NCBI GenBank assembly: GCA_964556425.1
Contig: CAZKWC010000046.1
Coordinates: forward strand, 1 to 23,292
Length of the DNA: 23,292 nt
Reading direction: 5' to 3'
DNA from: JALQUL01 sp964556425
Lineage (GTDB): Bacteria; Pseudomonadota; Gammaproteobacteria; Burkholderiales; Burkholderiaceae_C
Shown here: piece after piece, positions 15,701-22,201 of the stretch
Layout: every line of letters begins with the position of its first letter
Position numbering within the stretch: position 1 is the first letter of the stretch
Notes under the pieces: model-generated
Told to the model about the DNA's origin: nothing
Database searches by the model: none
The model's input: only the letters and a program-made list of their open reading frames with translations
Made by a program: the position numbers and the translations under genes

Positions 15701-16718
15701 ACAAAAACTTCATTTATCACCTAACTACCAGCTTCAACAAGAGAGTCAACAACTCTTATCGGGTTCTAACACGGGCCTTCTTAACAACCTAAGCCTCCAC
15801 TATTCTCATGATGAGGGATGGCTTTTGGGGGCTGGTGCTCAGCAGGGGGTCTTAAAAAATCATCAACAACAAAGCACCACACAACGTAGCAGTTACGCCT
15901 TATCGGCTGGTTTTATTAATAAAAAAATCAATTGGTTAAGTCGTCTAGAACACCGCCGTGATGATATTGATCTAGGTAATCTCAATCAAGACTTCTATCC
16001 ACCTAGCACTAATAATAAGCAGCAGTGGAATACTCACAATCGATTAGCACTGCAATTGAGTCAGGACTGGAGAGTTCAAGGGCAATTCCATTACGCTATC
16101 ACTGAAAGTCAAAATGTGGCAAATCGTTCTGCTCAATCTGTTAACTCTACAGACGCAAAACTCATTGACAACTCTATTAGCTTGGTCTGGAGACCTACAA
16201 AAGGTAAGCTCAATTCAGTTTTTCAGCATCGCTATTTTTATGATGTAGCTCCCATACCCCAAGCCCCAGAAAATAACAACTTACTTAATCAAAAAACTTC
16301 TATTTCCTCAGTACAAGCAAGTTACATCCTCAACCAAGATATAGAGATAGGTGGCCAATTAGCCTACCGAAAAGCCCAAATAAGCGCACAGAGAGGGCAA
16401 AGTGCTTGGACATCACAAAATGCACTTTTTAGTGCTATCAATACACGTATTTATTTAACCGACAAGCATACTTCATCTCTAGCTCAAGCTAATTTTGACT
16501 CTGCTTGGAGTCTGATGACAGAATACAGACAATTAAAAGTATCTAATAACGATACTAAAAAAGGTTTTTTAATCACCTTAGACAAAGATTTGACAAGTAA
16601 CATTCGCTTTGGCGTAGGATATAACTCCACTGACTTTAGTGCAGATTTGACTCAATTCAATTACAAAAGCAAAGGTTTTTTTGTTAATTTAGTCATGACT
16701 TTGGGCTTTAGTCAATAA
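12792..16718 (+). CDS. Very large outer-membrane beta-barrel surface protein
   Basis: 1308 residues. The signal peptide is extended (about 64 residues: a basic, Gln/Lys-rich leader, a hydrophobic core, cleavage after AYA), as in many very large exported outer-membrane proteins. An N-terminal beta-rich region includes an Ig-like segment (about 275-345; IQIKGHSIVPNISLEING). A segment at about 535-590 (IELRDPLTGRL, then DDYEINLAQGRVVLNVPL) and the C-terminal VGYNSTDFSADL and GFFVNLVMTL stretches recall large outer-membrane proteins found beside SdrD/OmpA genes in Burkholderiales. The last ~650 residues show alternating hydrophobic/polar strands with aromatic girdles, fitting an outer-membrane barrel. 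No TonB box, plug or passenger-repeat signature was seen. Translation is coupled to the preceding gene (4-bp overlap, with GAGGGG at 12778-12783 as ribosome-binding site). It may be a secretion or assembly pore, or an adhesin base; the precise role is unknown. Confidence 0.8.
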   Translation: MKQQKNLNQLLLLKKAKSKVKNSKHSIHCTQLQNKQSPMAFFYKVMGVTASVASIFPLQNTAYADNITSSESAASTQTFFDFNQNNSQSEKVQKGKSVVASNLLGRIILSQAPFNTKAQLNIRAIPRVATENGYIQEPIEFQIYSNYFAFIESAEIQIFASSATESRQALQTLAISFDKNTNQTRAIWNPNQASRKTYKTGDVLYYVLRVYDKNRYWDETIAKPIQIVANLENADPLASIPSDASQNKLTSSSSDGRHEAPLQARPNHLAQHQLAVQNIVINGSTIQIKGHSIVPNISLEINGSPVVLDADRKFTSEYILPTGSHDFQIIGVDPNGTRIESQLQALVKDNDWKAVGQASITAGTQFLENSIEPLSSDDLDELSKSKIQAHLAFSVKGKIKGQYILQAQLDTQEKDLQQLFKHVLKPDRAEALKRINTQSYYPIDADNSLITAPNNSDGALFVQLNWDKNQAKWGSFPTDFTHSSIAPYNRSLYGAQVQLNSQTIHPSGQATQQINTFAAQALTQAGQSEFLGTGGSLYYLHHTLLAPKSTQLKIELRDPLTGRLIQTRHLKEKDDYEINLAQGRVVLNVPLAPFTRFQDDFIPMNHKPAQQVLVANYEYYDNTLSDNNKSAGTQIKQWLTPQIAIGASAVKEQKNGQDYSLVATDLSFQNGPGTWVKLEHAQSQSFSNPNLFSADGGLSFDPISATVLPAQDIKGHAQSLELQLDTKAQHWTQSQWLAKAWLKRKTAYFSSNSEPFTGLERQIKGFELKGSITPQLQLLASYERSISTGKTNVDPLLNKIFSNTSKPSKTPFYYSTQAFVSQAHEINQAQLGFLWNLHHNTYLHLDFEKLSQSTTHQISESNAVSARLTQKINKNWSAYIAHRTQLDASLDNTQRIISVGSEYQLTDKSNVFIEVASSQSANAISIGANYQRTPEHQLYGSFAYTNNQLELAQASNHSSIFPTPGSITVGQKLHLSPNYQLQQESQQLLSGSNTGLLNNLSLHYSHDEGWLLGAGAQQGVLKNHQQQSTTQRSSYALSAGFINKKINWLSRLEHRRDDIDLGNLNQDFYPPSTNNKQQWNTHNRLALQLSQDWRVQGQFHYAITESQNVANRSAQSVNSTDAKLIDNSISLVWRPTKGKLNSVFQHRYFYDVAPIPQAPENNNLLNQKTSISSVQASYILNQDIEIGGQLAYRKAQISAQRGQSAWTSQNALFSAINTRIYLTDKHTSSLAQANFDSAWSLMTEYRQLKVSNNDTKKGFLITLDKDLTSNIRFGVGYNSTDFSADLTQFNYKSKGFFVNLVMTLGFSQ

Positions 16719-16862
16719 TTCTTCACTCTTATAGTCTGGCGATTCAAATGGGTCTAATTACTTGTCGCTACTAGGCTTGTGCCAGCTAGCTAACCGTTTT
16801 GTTGGCTGCACTCTATTAATTGCAAGATTTTATTATTTGATAATTGATTATCTAAAACACTT

Positions 16863-17873
16863 ATGACAATGCGCTACAGTAATAGCAATCCTCAGGTAAA
16901 ACTAGGTAATTTTCCTTGGTATGAAATGTTATGGCGCTCCATAAGGGGCGATTTTAAACCTCGAAACCAACCAGCACATGGATACTCCAATTTTGCAGAA
17001 AAATGGAGTACAGAGGTGCAATGGGAGCTCATTTCTCAAAGGCAAGAACAAGCGCTTGTTACCTGGTTAGGCCATGTCAGCTTATTGCTGCAAGTTGATT
17101 GTGTGAATATTTTAATCGATCCGACACTAGCCAAACGAGCAGGACCCTTAGGATTATTCGGTGCTAAAAGGCAAGTCAAAGCACCATTGCAAGCCAATCA
17201 ATTACCTACAATTGACATTGTTTTGATTTCCCATAATCATTATGATCATTTATGTTATGCCACTATTAGTCAACTTTTAAAATCGGGTCAAAATCCACAC
17301 TTTTATGTTCCTGTCGGCTTAAAAAAGTGGTTTACCCGCAGAGGGATTACTCAAGTCACTGAAATGAATTGGTATGACAAATTAGCTATTAATTCCAATT
17401 TAAATCTTTATTTTACGCCAGCACAACATTGGAGCAGAAGATCTATTACCGATACCAATGCCAGTTTATGGGGGGGGTATATCGTAGAGAAAAAACTCAA
17501 AGCCAATAACTCTCAGCTAACTTCTGAAGAAGTTCCATGGCGTTTTTATTTCCCTGGAGACACGGGTTATAACCAAGATTTTGTGCAAATACGAGAAAAA
17601 ATTGGGGTGGTTGATTTTATTGCACTCCCTATTGGTGCTTATTTACCCCGTGATTTTATGAAAACTATGCATGTCAATCCAGCCGATGCGCTAACTCTTA
17701 TGCAAGACCTGGGCGCAAAGCAAGCAATGGGAGTACATTGGGGCACTTTTGAGCTCACTCAGGAGGCTTTTGATCAACCTCCTATCGATTTAGCCCAAGC
17801 TTTAGCGTCAAAAAATCTTCCACAAGACACAGTTTGGCTTCTCAAACATGGTGAAAGCAGATACATAGAATAG
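16863..17873 (+). CDS. Metallo-beta-lactamase-fold hydrolase, NAPE-PLD/UlaG-like
   Basis: 336 residues. The zinc motif HxHxDH is complete in SHNHYDHL (His124, His126, Asp128, His129). Further ligands are His189 (TPAQHWSRR), Asp233 (FYFPGDTGY) and His292 (MGVHWGTFEL). VTWLGHVSLLLQVDCVNIL and IDP(TLAKRAGPLG) are typical of the N-acyl-phosphatidylethanolamine phospholipase D-like branch. No signal peptide is seen, so it is probably cytoplasmic or peripheral to the inner membrane. The substrate of the bacterial members is mostly unknown; phospholipid-related hydrolysis is an inference from the family name only. It follows the surface operon after 144 bp and converges with the recombinase gene. 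No Shine-Dalgarno sequence precedes ATG 16863; an ATG two codons later is an alternative. A small palindrome GATAAT-TG-ATTATC lies at 16839-16852. Confidence 0.85.
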   Translation: MTMRYSNSNPQVKLGNFPWYEMLWRSIRGDFKPRNQPAHGYSNFAEKWSTEVQWELISQRQEQALVTWLGHVSLLLQVDCVNILIDPTLAKRAGPLGLFGAKRQVKAPLQANQLPTIDIVLISHNHYDHLCYATISQLLKSGQNPHFYVPVGLKKWFTRRGITQVTEMNWYDKLAINSNLNLYFTPAQHWSRRSITDTNASLWGGYIVEKKLKANNSQLTSEEVPWRFYFPGDTGYNQDFVQIREKIGVVDFIALPIGAYLPRDFMKTMHVNPADALTLMQDLGAKQAMGVHWGTFELTQEAFDQPPIDLAQALASKNLPQDTVWLLKHGESRYIE

Positions 17874-17945
17874 TAGCCGGATTTGATTTTGTATTCAATC
17901 TATTGCCAAGCATCAAAGCCAGTTGATTACTTTTATAACTCGTTA

Positions 17946-19025
17946 TCAATCGTCATCTAATAAATGGGCAACCTTGGATTGGATATTTTGCTCAGTTCTG
18001 AAATACCCCAAAACACTGGCGGTACTTTGATGACCTGTCATTGCCATGGTTTCACCCAGCGGAATATTGCGTTTACCAGCCTCAGTCACAAAACCCGACC
18101 TTAAGGAGTGGGCTGAAAAATTGCCATCAAGTCCAGCCAATTCGCATCGTTCGACCACTATTTGCCTTACCGCTGCCGCAGACAAAGCACCAGCCACATG
18201 TCCACCTTTTAAAATTCTTCTAAAAATAGGCCCAGTCGTAATTTGGCTGGCCAACAACCATTGGGTTAAAGCATGTCCTGCCTTTCCGACCACTGGTTTG
18301 GCATTTTCTGGCCTATCAGCCCCCGATTGATTCGTTTTTGATTGAAATAACCAATAAATATATTCATCAGTTTGTATTTTTTTTAAGAATTGCATATTGG
18401 CCAAAGCAAGCTCCGAGCGCCTTCGCCCGCCACTGGCCCATGCAAATAATAAAAGAGCCTTATCTCTCTTGCCTTTTAAACTGTCATCACAGGTCGCCAG
18501 CATGGCCTCTAAAGTGTCCTTTGTGATGGCATCTTTTTTTTCTGCCACCATTCCTCGTTTTGCGTAAGCTTTTCTAGTTTTTGAAAGTAACTCTTTGACT
18601 TGAGCATCTTGGCAGGGATTAGCAACACCCTGCATTTGGTGGATTTTTGAGAGCACCGAAATTCGATGTTGAACGGTGTTAAGCGACAAAGAACCTAATT
18701 GAGTCTTACAACCCAAATCTACCATTTTTTGGTCAATTGATTCAGGCATTAAACACAGCAGTCCATTTGGAGTTTGATGCAACACATGATCGGCAATAAA
18801 TTGAATGATGTGTATGGGGCTTATTGGGAGTTGCATTTTTTGATTGAAGCGCAGCTCAAACCAAGTAGAGCAGTAGTGAATGGCACTTTTATAACTATTA
18901 ATAGTATTTTGAGATTCTCCTTCTCGGAGTAATGATTGAACCGCCAAAAGACTGGCTTGATCCAAAAAATTTTCTGAACTGAGCTGTTGGCTAGCTAAAG
19001 GCTTTACCGATAAGGAATTTGACAT
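17946..19025 (-). CDS. Tyrosine recombinase / site-specific integrase
   Basis: 359 residues. The N-terminal half (about 20-155) is a core-binding SAM-like domain (ENTINSYKSAIHY-type pattern at about 40-52). The catalytic half carries Arg202 (ASGGRRRSEL), Lys230 (FQSKTNQ), His306 and Arg309 (SAHSLRSGF), His332 (MTGHQS) and the nucleophile Tyr341 (VLGYFRT), so the full R-K-H-R-H-Y set is intact. It should be active. It is not XerC or XerD: it is longer, diverged, and sits alone beside a KfrA-like gene. It is transcribed divergently from that gene across 125 bp of AT-rich, dyad-filled DNA. ATG 19025 lacks a Shine-Dalgarno sequence. Whether it moves an element or resolves multimers cannot be told; no attachment sites were found. 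Confidence 0.92.
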   Translation of the reverse strand: MSNSLSVKPLASQQLSSENFLDQASLLAVQSLLREGESQNTINSYKSAIHYCSTWFELRFNQKMQLPISPIHIIQFIADHVLHQTPNGLLCLMPESIDQKMVDLGCKTQLGSLSLNTVQHRISVLSKIHQMQGVANPCQDAQVKELLSKTRKAYAKRGMVAEKKDAITKDTLEAMLATCDDSLKGKRDKALLLFAWASGGRRRSELALANMQFLKKIQTDEYIYWLFQSKTNQSGADRPENAKPVVGKAGHALTQWLLASQITTGPIFRRILKGGHVAGALSAAAVRQIVVERCELAGLDGNFSAHSLRSGFVTEAGKRNIPLGETMAMTGHQSTASVLGYFRTEQNIQSKVAHLLDDD

Positions 19026-19042
19026 TGTATTTTTTTAATTTG

Positions 19043-19087
19043 TATGATATATTACATATTACATAATATATATATCATATGTAATAA
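19043..19087. promoter_or_regulatory. AT-rich inverted repeats between recombinase and kfrA-like genes
   Basis: TATGATATAT (19043-19052) and ATATATCATA (19070-19079) are perfect inverted repeats. ATTACATAT occurs at 19051-19059 and in reverse complement at 19077-19085, with a partial copy, ATTACATA, at 19058-19065. The cluster covers the region just upstream of the recombinase start and likely holds its promoter and operator. Confidence 0.5.
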
Positions 19088-19093
19088 ATAGGT

Positions 19094-19116
19094 CACGATA
19101 ACTATTTCTTATCGTG
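19094..19116. promoter_or_regulatory. Perfect dyad, probable KfrA-like autoregulatory operator
   Basis: CACGATAA (19094-19101) and TTATCGTG (19109-19116) are exact inverted repeats with a 7-bp centre. The site lies 34 bp before the kfrA-like start and just upstream of a possible -10 (TATAGT, 19130-19135). Plasmid KfrA proteins bind inverted repeats at their own promoter, so autorepression is the natural reading. Confidence 0.6.
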
Positions 19117-19150
19117 GGTAAAAATAGACTATAGTAGAAAAGAGTTCAAA

Positions 19151-20218
19151 ATGCAAATTAAAACAGCAAGAGGCGTGCAATTAGAAGATGTTTGGGCCGC
19201 AGCCGATGCCCTCATAGAGGAGGGTGCCAAACCTACCATTGAAAAAGTTAGGCTCAAAATGGGCAGAGGCTCGCCCAATACGGTTGGCCCCATGTTGGAC
19301 GCCTGGTTTGCCACTTTAGGCAATCGACTTTCTAATCAAAATACTAATAAAGAGGCTTTATTGCCTATTAAAGTACAAGAATTAGCACTCAATTTATGGG
19401 ATGAGGCATCAAAGCAGGCTCAAACCGAGGCTAAAAATGCATTTTTACTTCAAACAGAACAATTAAGGCTAGAAAAATTAGAACTAGAGGCCCAAAAACA
19501 GGCGTTTTATCAGCAAGAACAGCTGACGCGAGAGAAAATAAAATTTCTTGAGCTCCAACTGCAGCAGAGCCAAGATATCAATCAACAAAATAGTATGGCG
19601 ATTCAAGTATTAGAAAAAAATCTAAGCGCTGAACAAACTAAAAATCAATTATTAGATCAACAAAAATACGACTTAACCGTCAACCTGCAAAGTCAAAGAT
19701 TGGTATATGACGAAAACATTAAGCAACAACAAATAGAGCGCCAACAACTTACCGAACAATTTGCCAATAACGAAAAAAGATGGTTGCTAGAATTAGATAG
19801 AAGCCGTCAAGAAATCAATAGTCTCAAAAAGCAGAGTACTGAATTAGACAGAACATTTCAAAAAGAGAAACAAGATCTTCAATTAAAAGTAAACTTAAAA
19901 CAAGAATCTCTAGAATCTGAAATAGCGCAATCTTTACAAATTAAACAAAATCTCATCAACTCTATACGTTTAATTGAAGAATTAAAGCGGGATCTAGCAA
20001 AGCAAAAGTCTAATAATTTACAGTTACAAATAAAAATAAGGCAAACCAGCCAAATGGATACAGCTGTTTCGCAAACTTTGTCCAAAAAACAAATCAAAAC
20101 ACCTAGTTACACACAACCAAATACCCCAATTAAGAAAAATAGGTTTTCTAACAATTTAAAACAAAAGCCCAGAAATCGATTATCAATCCGAAAAATCTTC
20201 ACAAAACATACAATTTGA
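19151..20218 (+). CDS. KfrA-like DNA-binding protein with long coiled coil
   Basis: 355 residues. Residues 1-60 match the KfrA N-terminal helix-turn-helix domain (VQLEDVWAAADALIEEG, then KPTIEKVRLKMGRGSPNTVG). About 85-300 is an almost unbroken alpha-helical coiled coil rich in Gln, Glu, Lys and Leu. The last ~40 residues are basic (KKNRFSNNL, then RNRLSIRKIF), which could add DNA or membrane contact. In plasmid KfrA the coiled coil makes filaments or multimers that help plasmid maintenance. Here the gene sits by a recombinase with no replication or partition genes in view, so its role may be nucleoid-associated or tied to an integrated element. AAGAG at 19139-19143, 7 nt before ATG 19151, is a fair ribosome-binding site. 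The N-terminal region is more G+C-rich than the coiled coil. Confidence 0.85.
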   Translation: MQIKTARGVQLEDVWAAADALIEEGAKPTIEKVRLKMGRGSPNTVGPMLDAWFATLGNRLSNQNTNKEALLPIKVQELALNLWDEASKQAQTEAKNAFLLQTEQLRLEKLELEAQKQAFYQQEQLTREKIKFLELQLQQSQDINQQNSMAIQVLEKNLSAEQTKNQLLDQQKYDLTVNLQSQRLVYDENIKQQQIERQQLTEQFANNEKRWLLELDRSRQEINSLKKQSTELDRTFQKEKQDLQLKVNLKQESLESEIAQSLQIKQNLINSIRLIEELKRDLAKQKSNNLQLQIKIRQTSQMDTAVSQTLSKKQIKTPSYTQPNTPIKKNRFSNNLKQKPRNRLSIRKIFTKHTI

Positions 20219-20353
20219 TAGTTTCATTTTTGCTTTATTAGACTATGCAAGTATTTTTCATTTTCTATTTGTTAGGATAACTAGCATTCAAAAATTTGAA
20301 ATCAACCTATTGCAGGTGAAAAGTTATACACAAGGTTTTTTTCAGGTTCTGCC

Positions 20354-20393
20354 ATTCATTAAACTATTTAATCTATTTAAATAATTAATGAAT
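20354..20393. repeat. 9-bp inverted repeat downstream of the kfrA-like gene
   Basis: ATTCATTAA (20354-20362) and TTAATGAAT (20385-20393) are perfect reverse complements with a 22-bp A/T centre. It is in the 275-bp gap between the kfrA-like gene and the next small gene. That gap also holds TTATACACA (20324-20332), a single match to the DnaA-box consensus, probably by chance. Confidence 0.35.
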
Positions 20394-20493
20394 ACATATT
20401 ATTAGCTAGTACCCTGATAACAATAAAGTTTGTTAATGTAATTTTTGCCTTGCTTCTTGATGAGCTCAATATTTTTATGCTGATTTATTTTTA

Positions 20494-20946
20494 ATGAAAG
20501 ACACATCCATGGAATTTATGATGGTTCGAGTTGAGCCAAATTTGTTAGAAGAAATTATGAATAGCAATGGCAATGTATTAGATCAATTATTGAACAAAGA
20601 ATTGAGCCATAGCAGTTTTTCTGACTCTGATATGTCTAAAAGTATTCCTTATTCTGAATTAGCTGTTTTTGCTGAAAACCCTCAGCATCCATTTTGTATA
20701 TTGTTTTCAGATGGAAATGTATTGATGGACGACTACGAATGGAATTATGGCCCTCCTGTTTTTATAGATGAAGATGAAACTGCCAATATGGCACATCTTT
20801 TTACCCAATACCTCAAAGAAGCCGACCCAGAATGGAAAGTCGGTCATTCTTTAGAAAGTTCAGCTCATTCAGAAGTCAGAATGGTGCAACAATTTTTATT
20901 AGAAGCTAGCCAACAAGGGAAAATAGTCATTCTGGGTGTTCAATAA
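20494..20946 (+). CDS. Small acidic cytoplasmic protein, possibly DUF1877/YfbM-like
   Basis: 150 residues with no signal peptide or membrane segment. It is acidic (many Asp/Glu, e.g. VFIDEDETANM) and Met-rich at its N-terminus. The general plan recalls DUF1877 (YfbM) proteins: an opening MMVRVEPNLLEEIM helix, an aromatic middle (DDYEWNYGPPVF), and the closing VRMVQQFLLEASQQGKIVIL helix-strand. I cannot confirm that family and its function is unknown in any case. Start choice is open: ATG 20494 has no Shine-Dalgarno sequence; ATG 20509 and 20518 are alternatives, and the last would begin with MMVRVEP. Codon use and composition fit the host, so the gene is probably native. It stands alone before the tRNA genes. 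Confidence 0.65.
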   Translation: MKDTSMEFMMVRVEPNLLEEIMNSNGNVLDQLLNKELSHSSFSDSDMSKSIPYSELAVFAENPQHPFCILFSDGNVLMDDYEWNYGPPVFIDEDETANMAHLFTQYLKEADPEWKVGHSLESSAHSEVRMVQQFLLEASQQGKIVILGVQ

Positions 20947-21074
20947 AACAAATCAATTCGGTGACTAGTTTAAAATCCAGCCCAAAATGCAATGTTATGA
21001 AAAATAAGATTAAATTAAGGGTTGAAACTAAAAACCTGCATTTTTAGTTGTACAATTCATGCATTAGTTCAGTG

Positions 21075-21150
21075 GGGTTCTTAGCTCAGTTGGTAGAGCG
21101 GCGCCTTTACACGGCGTAGGTCGGCGGTTCGAGACCGTCAGGACCCACCA
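21075..21150 (+). tRNA. tRNA-Val (anticodon UAC), copy 1
   Basis: A full cloverleaf: acceptor GGGTTCT/AGGACCC, D-arm GCTC/GAGC, anticodon stem GCGCC/GGCGT with loop TTTACAC (anticodon TAC, reading GTA and, by wobble, other Val codons), T-arm GGCGG-TTCGAGA-CCGTC, and an encoded CCA end. Length is 76 nt. A -10-like TACAAT is at 21051-21056, 18 bp before the gene; its -35 is unclear (TTGAAA at 21022 is 23 bp away). Confidence 0.97.
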
Positions 21151-21166
21151 CTTTACTAACAAAAAT

Positions 21167-21191
21167 AAGTCAGTTTAAACTGGCTTTTTTT
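21167..21191 (+). terminator. Terminator after tRNA-Val copy 1
   Basis: AAGTCAG pairs with CTGGCTT around a TTTAAA centre, followed by a T-run. The hairpin resembles the one after copy 2 (AAGTCAGC...GCTGGCTT), which suggests that the tRNA was duplicated together with its terminator. Confidence 0.75.
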
Positions 21192-21260
21192 AATATTCGA
21201 TTTATATAATTTGTAAAATTGACACAATTTTTATAGTAGAATACTTTTATTGATTCAGTG

Positions 21261-21336
21261 GGGTTCTTAGCTCAGTTGGTAGAGCGGCGCCTTTACACGG
21301 CGTAGGTCGGCGGTTCGAGACCGTCAGGACCCACCA
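21261..21336 (+). tRNA. tRNA-Val (anticodon UAC), copy 2
   Basis: Identical to copy 1 over all 76 bases, including the CCA end. The flanking TTCAGTG (21254-21260) and 3' CAC... are also shared with copy 1 for a few bases. It has its own upstream TTGACA at 21219-21224; the only candidate -10 at 17 bp is the weak TACTTT (21242-21247). A terminator stands between the two copies, so they are probably transcribed separately. Confidence 0.97.
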
Positions 21337-21357
21337 CTCATTCAATAGCAAAAAAAC

Positions 21358-21382
21358 AAGTCAGCTTCGCTGGCTTTTTTTT
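21358..21382 (+). terminator. Terminator after tRNA-Val copy 2
   Basis: AAGTCAGC (21358-21365) pairs with GCTGGCTT (21369-21376; one T-G wobble) around a TTC loop, followed by a run of T to 21382. Confidence 0.85.
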
Positions 21383-21431
21383 CGTCTGTACTTTTATTAG
21401 CACTCAAGCTCCATCTTTACTAGCTTTAAAG

Positions 21432-21692
21432 CTACTTATCAATATGCTTAAAATGAATCCGGATGTTTGGCAAAGCACATTGATTGGCTTGCTCTTTTAA
21501 TTTTTCAAGATGAAGTAGGCTAACGAAAGCACACTGCAGTACTAATGTCAATCGATTAGCTAAATCATAATAGGTATCTCGTGATCCTGATGTTTTCTAA
21601 ATCAACTTAGATTCAACGTGATTAAGATTATTAAAACACCCAAAAAACAAGCTTATTTCACTGGAAAAACTGTAATTACCATAATAAGTATT
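21432..21692 (-). pseudogene. Broken frame, possibly the C-terminus of an IS5-family transposase
   Basis: Read on the minus strand, one frame stays open from 21692 down to a stop at 21432-21434, apart from a single TAG at 21597-21599. Before the TAG it reads ...SLFFGCFNNLNHVESKLI. After it comes YDLANRLTLVLQCAFVSL and an EKLKEQANQ tail. The pattern Y-D-L-A plus a hydrophobic helix resembles the C-terminal RYDKLA..F...QLA end of IS5-type DDE transposases. There is no start codon or upstream catalytic part. The identity is a guess from a weak pattern; a chance frame in AT-rich DNA cannot be excluded. Confidence 0.3.
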
Positions 21693-21960
21693 TTATACAT
21701 CATTGGGTTAGGTAAAGAATCCAGCCTATAGCACATTAGGTGCAATGACATCAATCACGCTTAGTTGATCAGACCTTTCAACACAAGTCGTTTTATAACC
21801 TTGGTTGACTCAGTAAATCCAATAGGGTTAGTAAAATTTCCCAGATTTGTAGCAAAAAACTGTGTGGGTGCACCTATAGCAGGCATTCATCAATACATAG
21901 AACAGCAGCAACAAACCCCACACTGATCAATAACCCAATGGACTGCTTTGCAGTTCTAGG

Positions 21961-22000
21961 CTTACATCCCGCCCTGAAGAGTGAGGTTTTACACGCCAGC
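21961..22000 (+). mobile_element. Possible relic right end of an IS200/IS605-type element
   Basis: The tract CTTACATCCCGCCCTGAAG, then AGTGAGGTTTTACACGC, resembles the C-rich/G-rich hairpin that closes many tnpB-carrying elements (an intact form would pair CCCGCCCT with a G-rich partner around GAA). Here the pairing is partly lost by mutation. No tnpA or tnpB frame precedes it, so at best this is a remnant. It is called from motif memory only. Confidence 0.3.
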
Positions 22001-22201
22001 CGATAAAAAATTTTATACACTTTATCGAAGCATCTTAACGCTCTCGGTACTCAGAGAATTCGTTTAGATTTAGATTCATTTAACATAATTTTTATTGTAT
22101 AAAGTCAAATTTTTATATTCAAGCTGCTAATTTAATAGGTTTTGTAACTGAAAGGAATAAAGTTCAAATCGTATGATCAGATCTGTAATTACTATTTAGG
22201 C

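Noticed and set aside
19043..19087. Iteron-type replication origin
   Set aside because: The repeats are short, mixed in orientation and lie between two promoters; no replication initiator gene is present.
20324..20332. DnaA box TTATACACA
   Set aside because: A single 9-mer match in AT-rich DNA, with no cluster of boxes and no dnaA or dnaN nearby.
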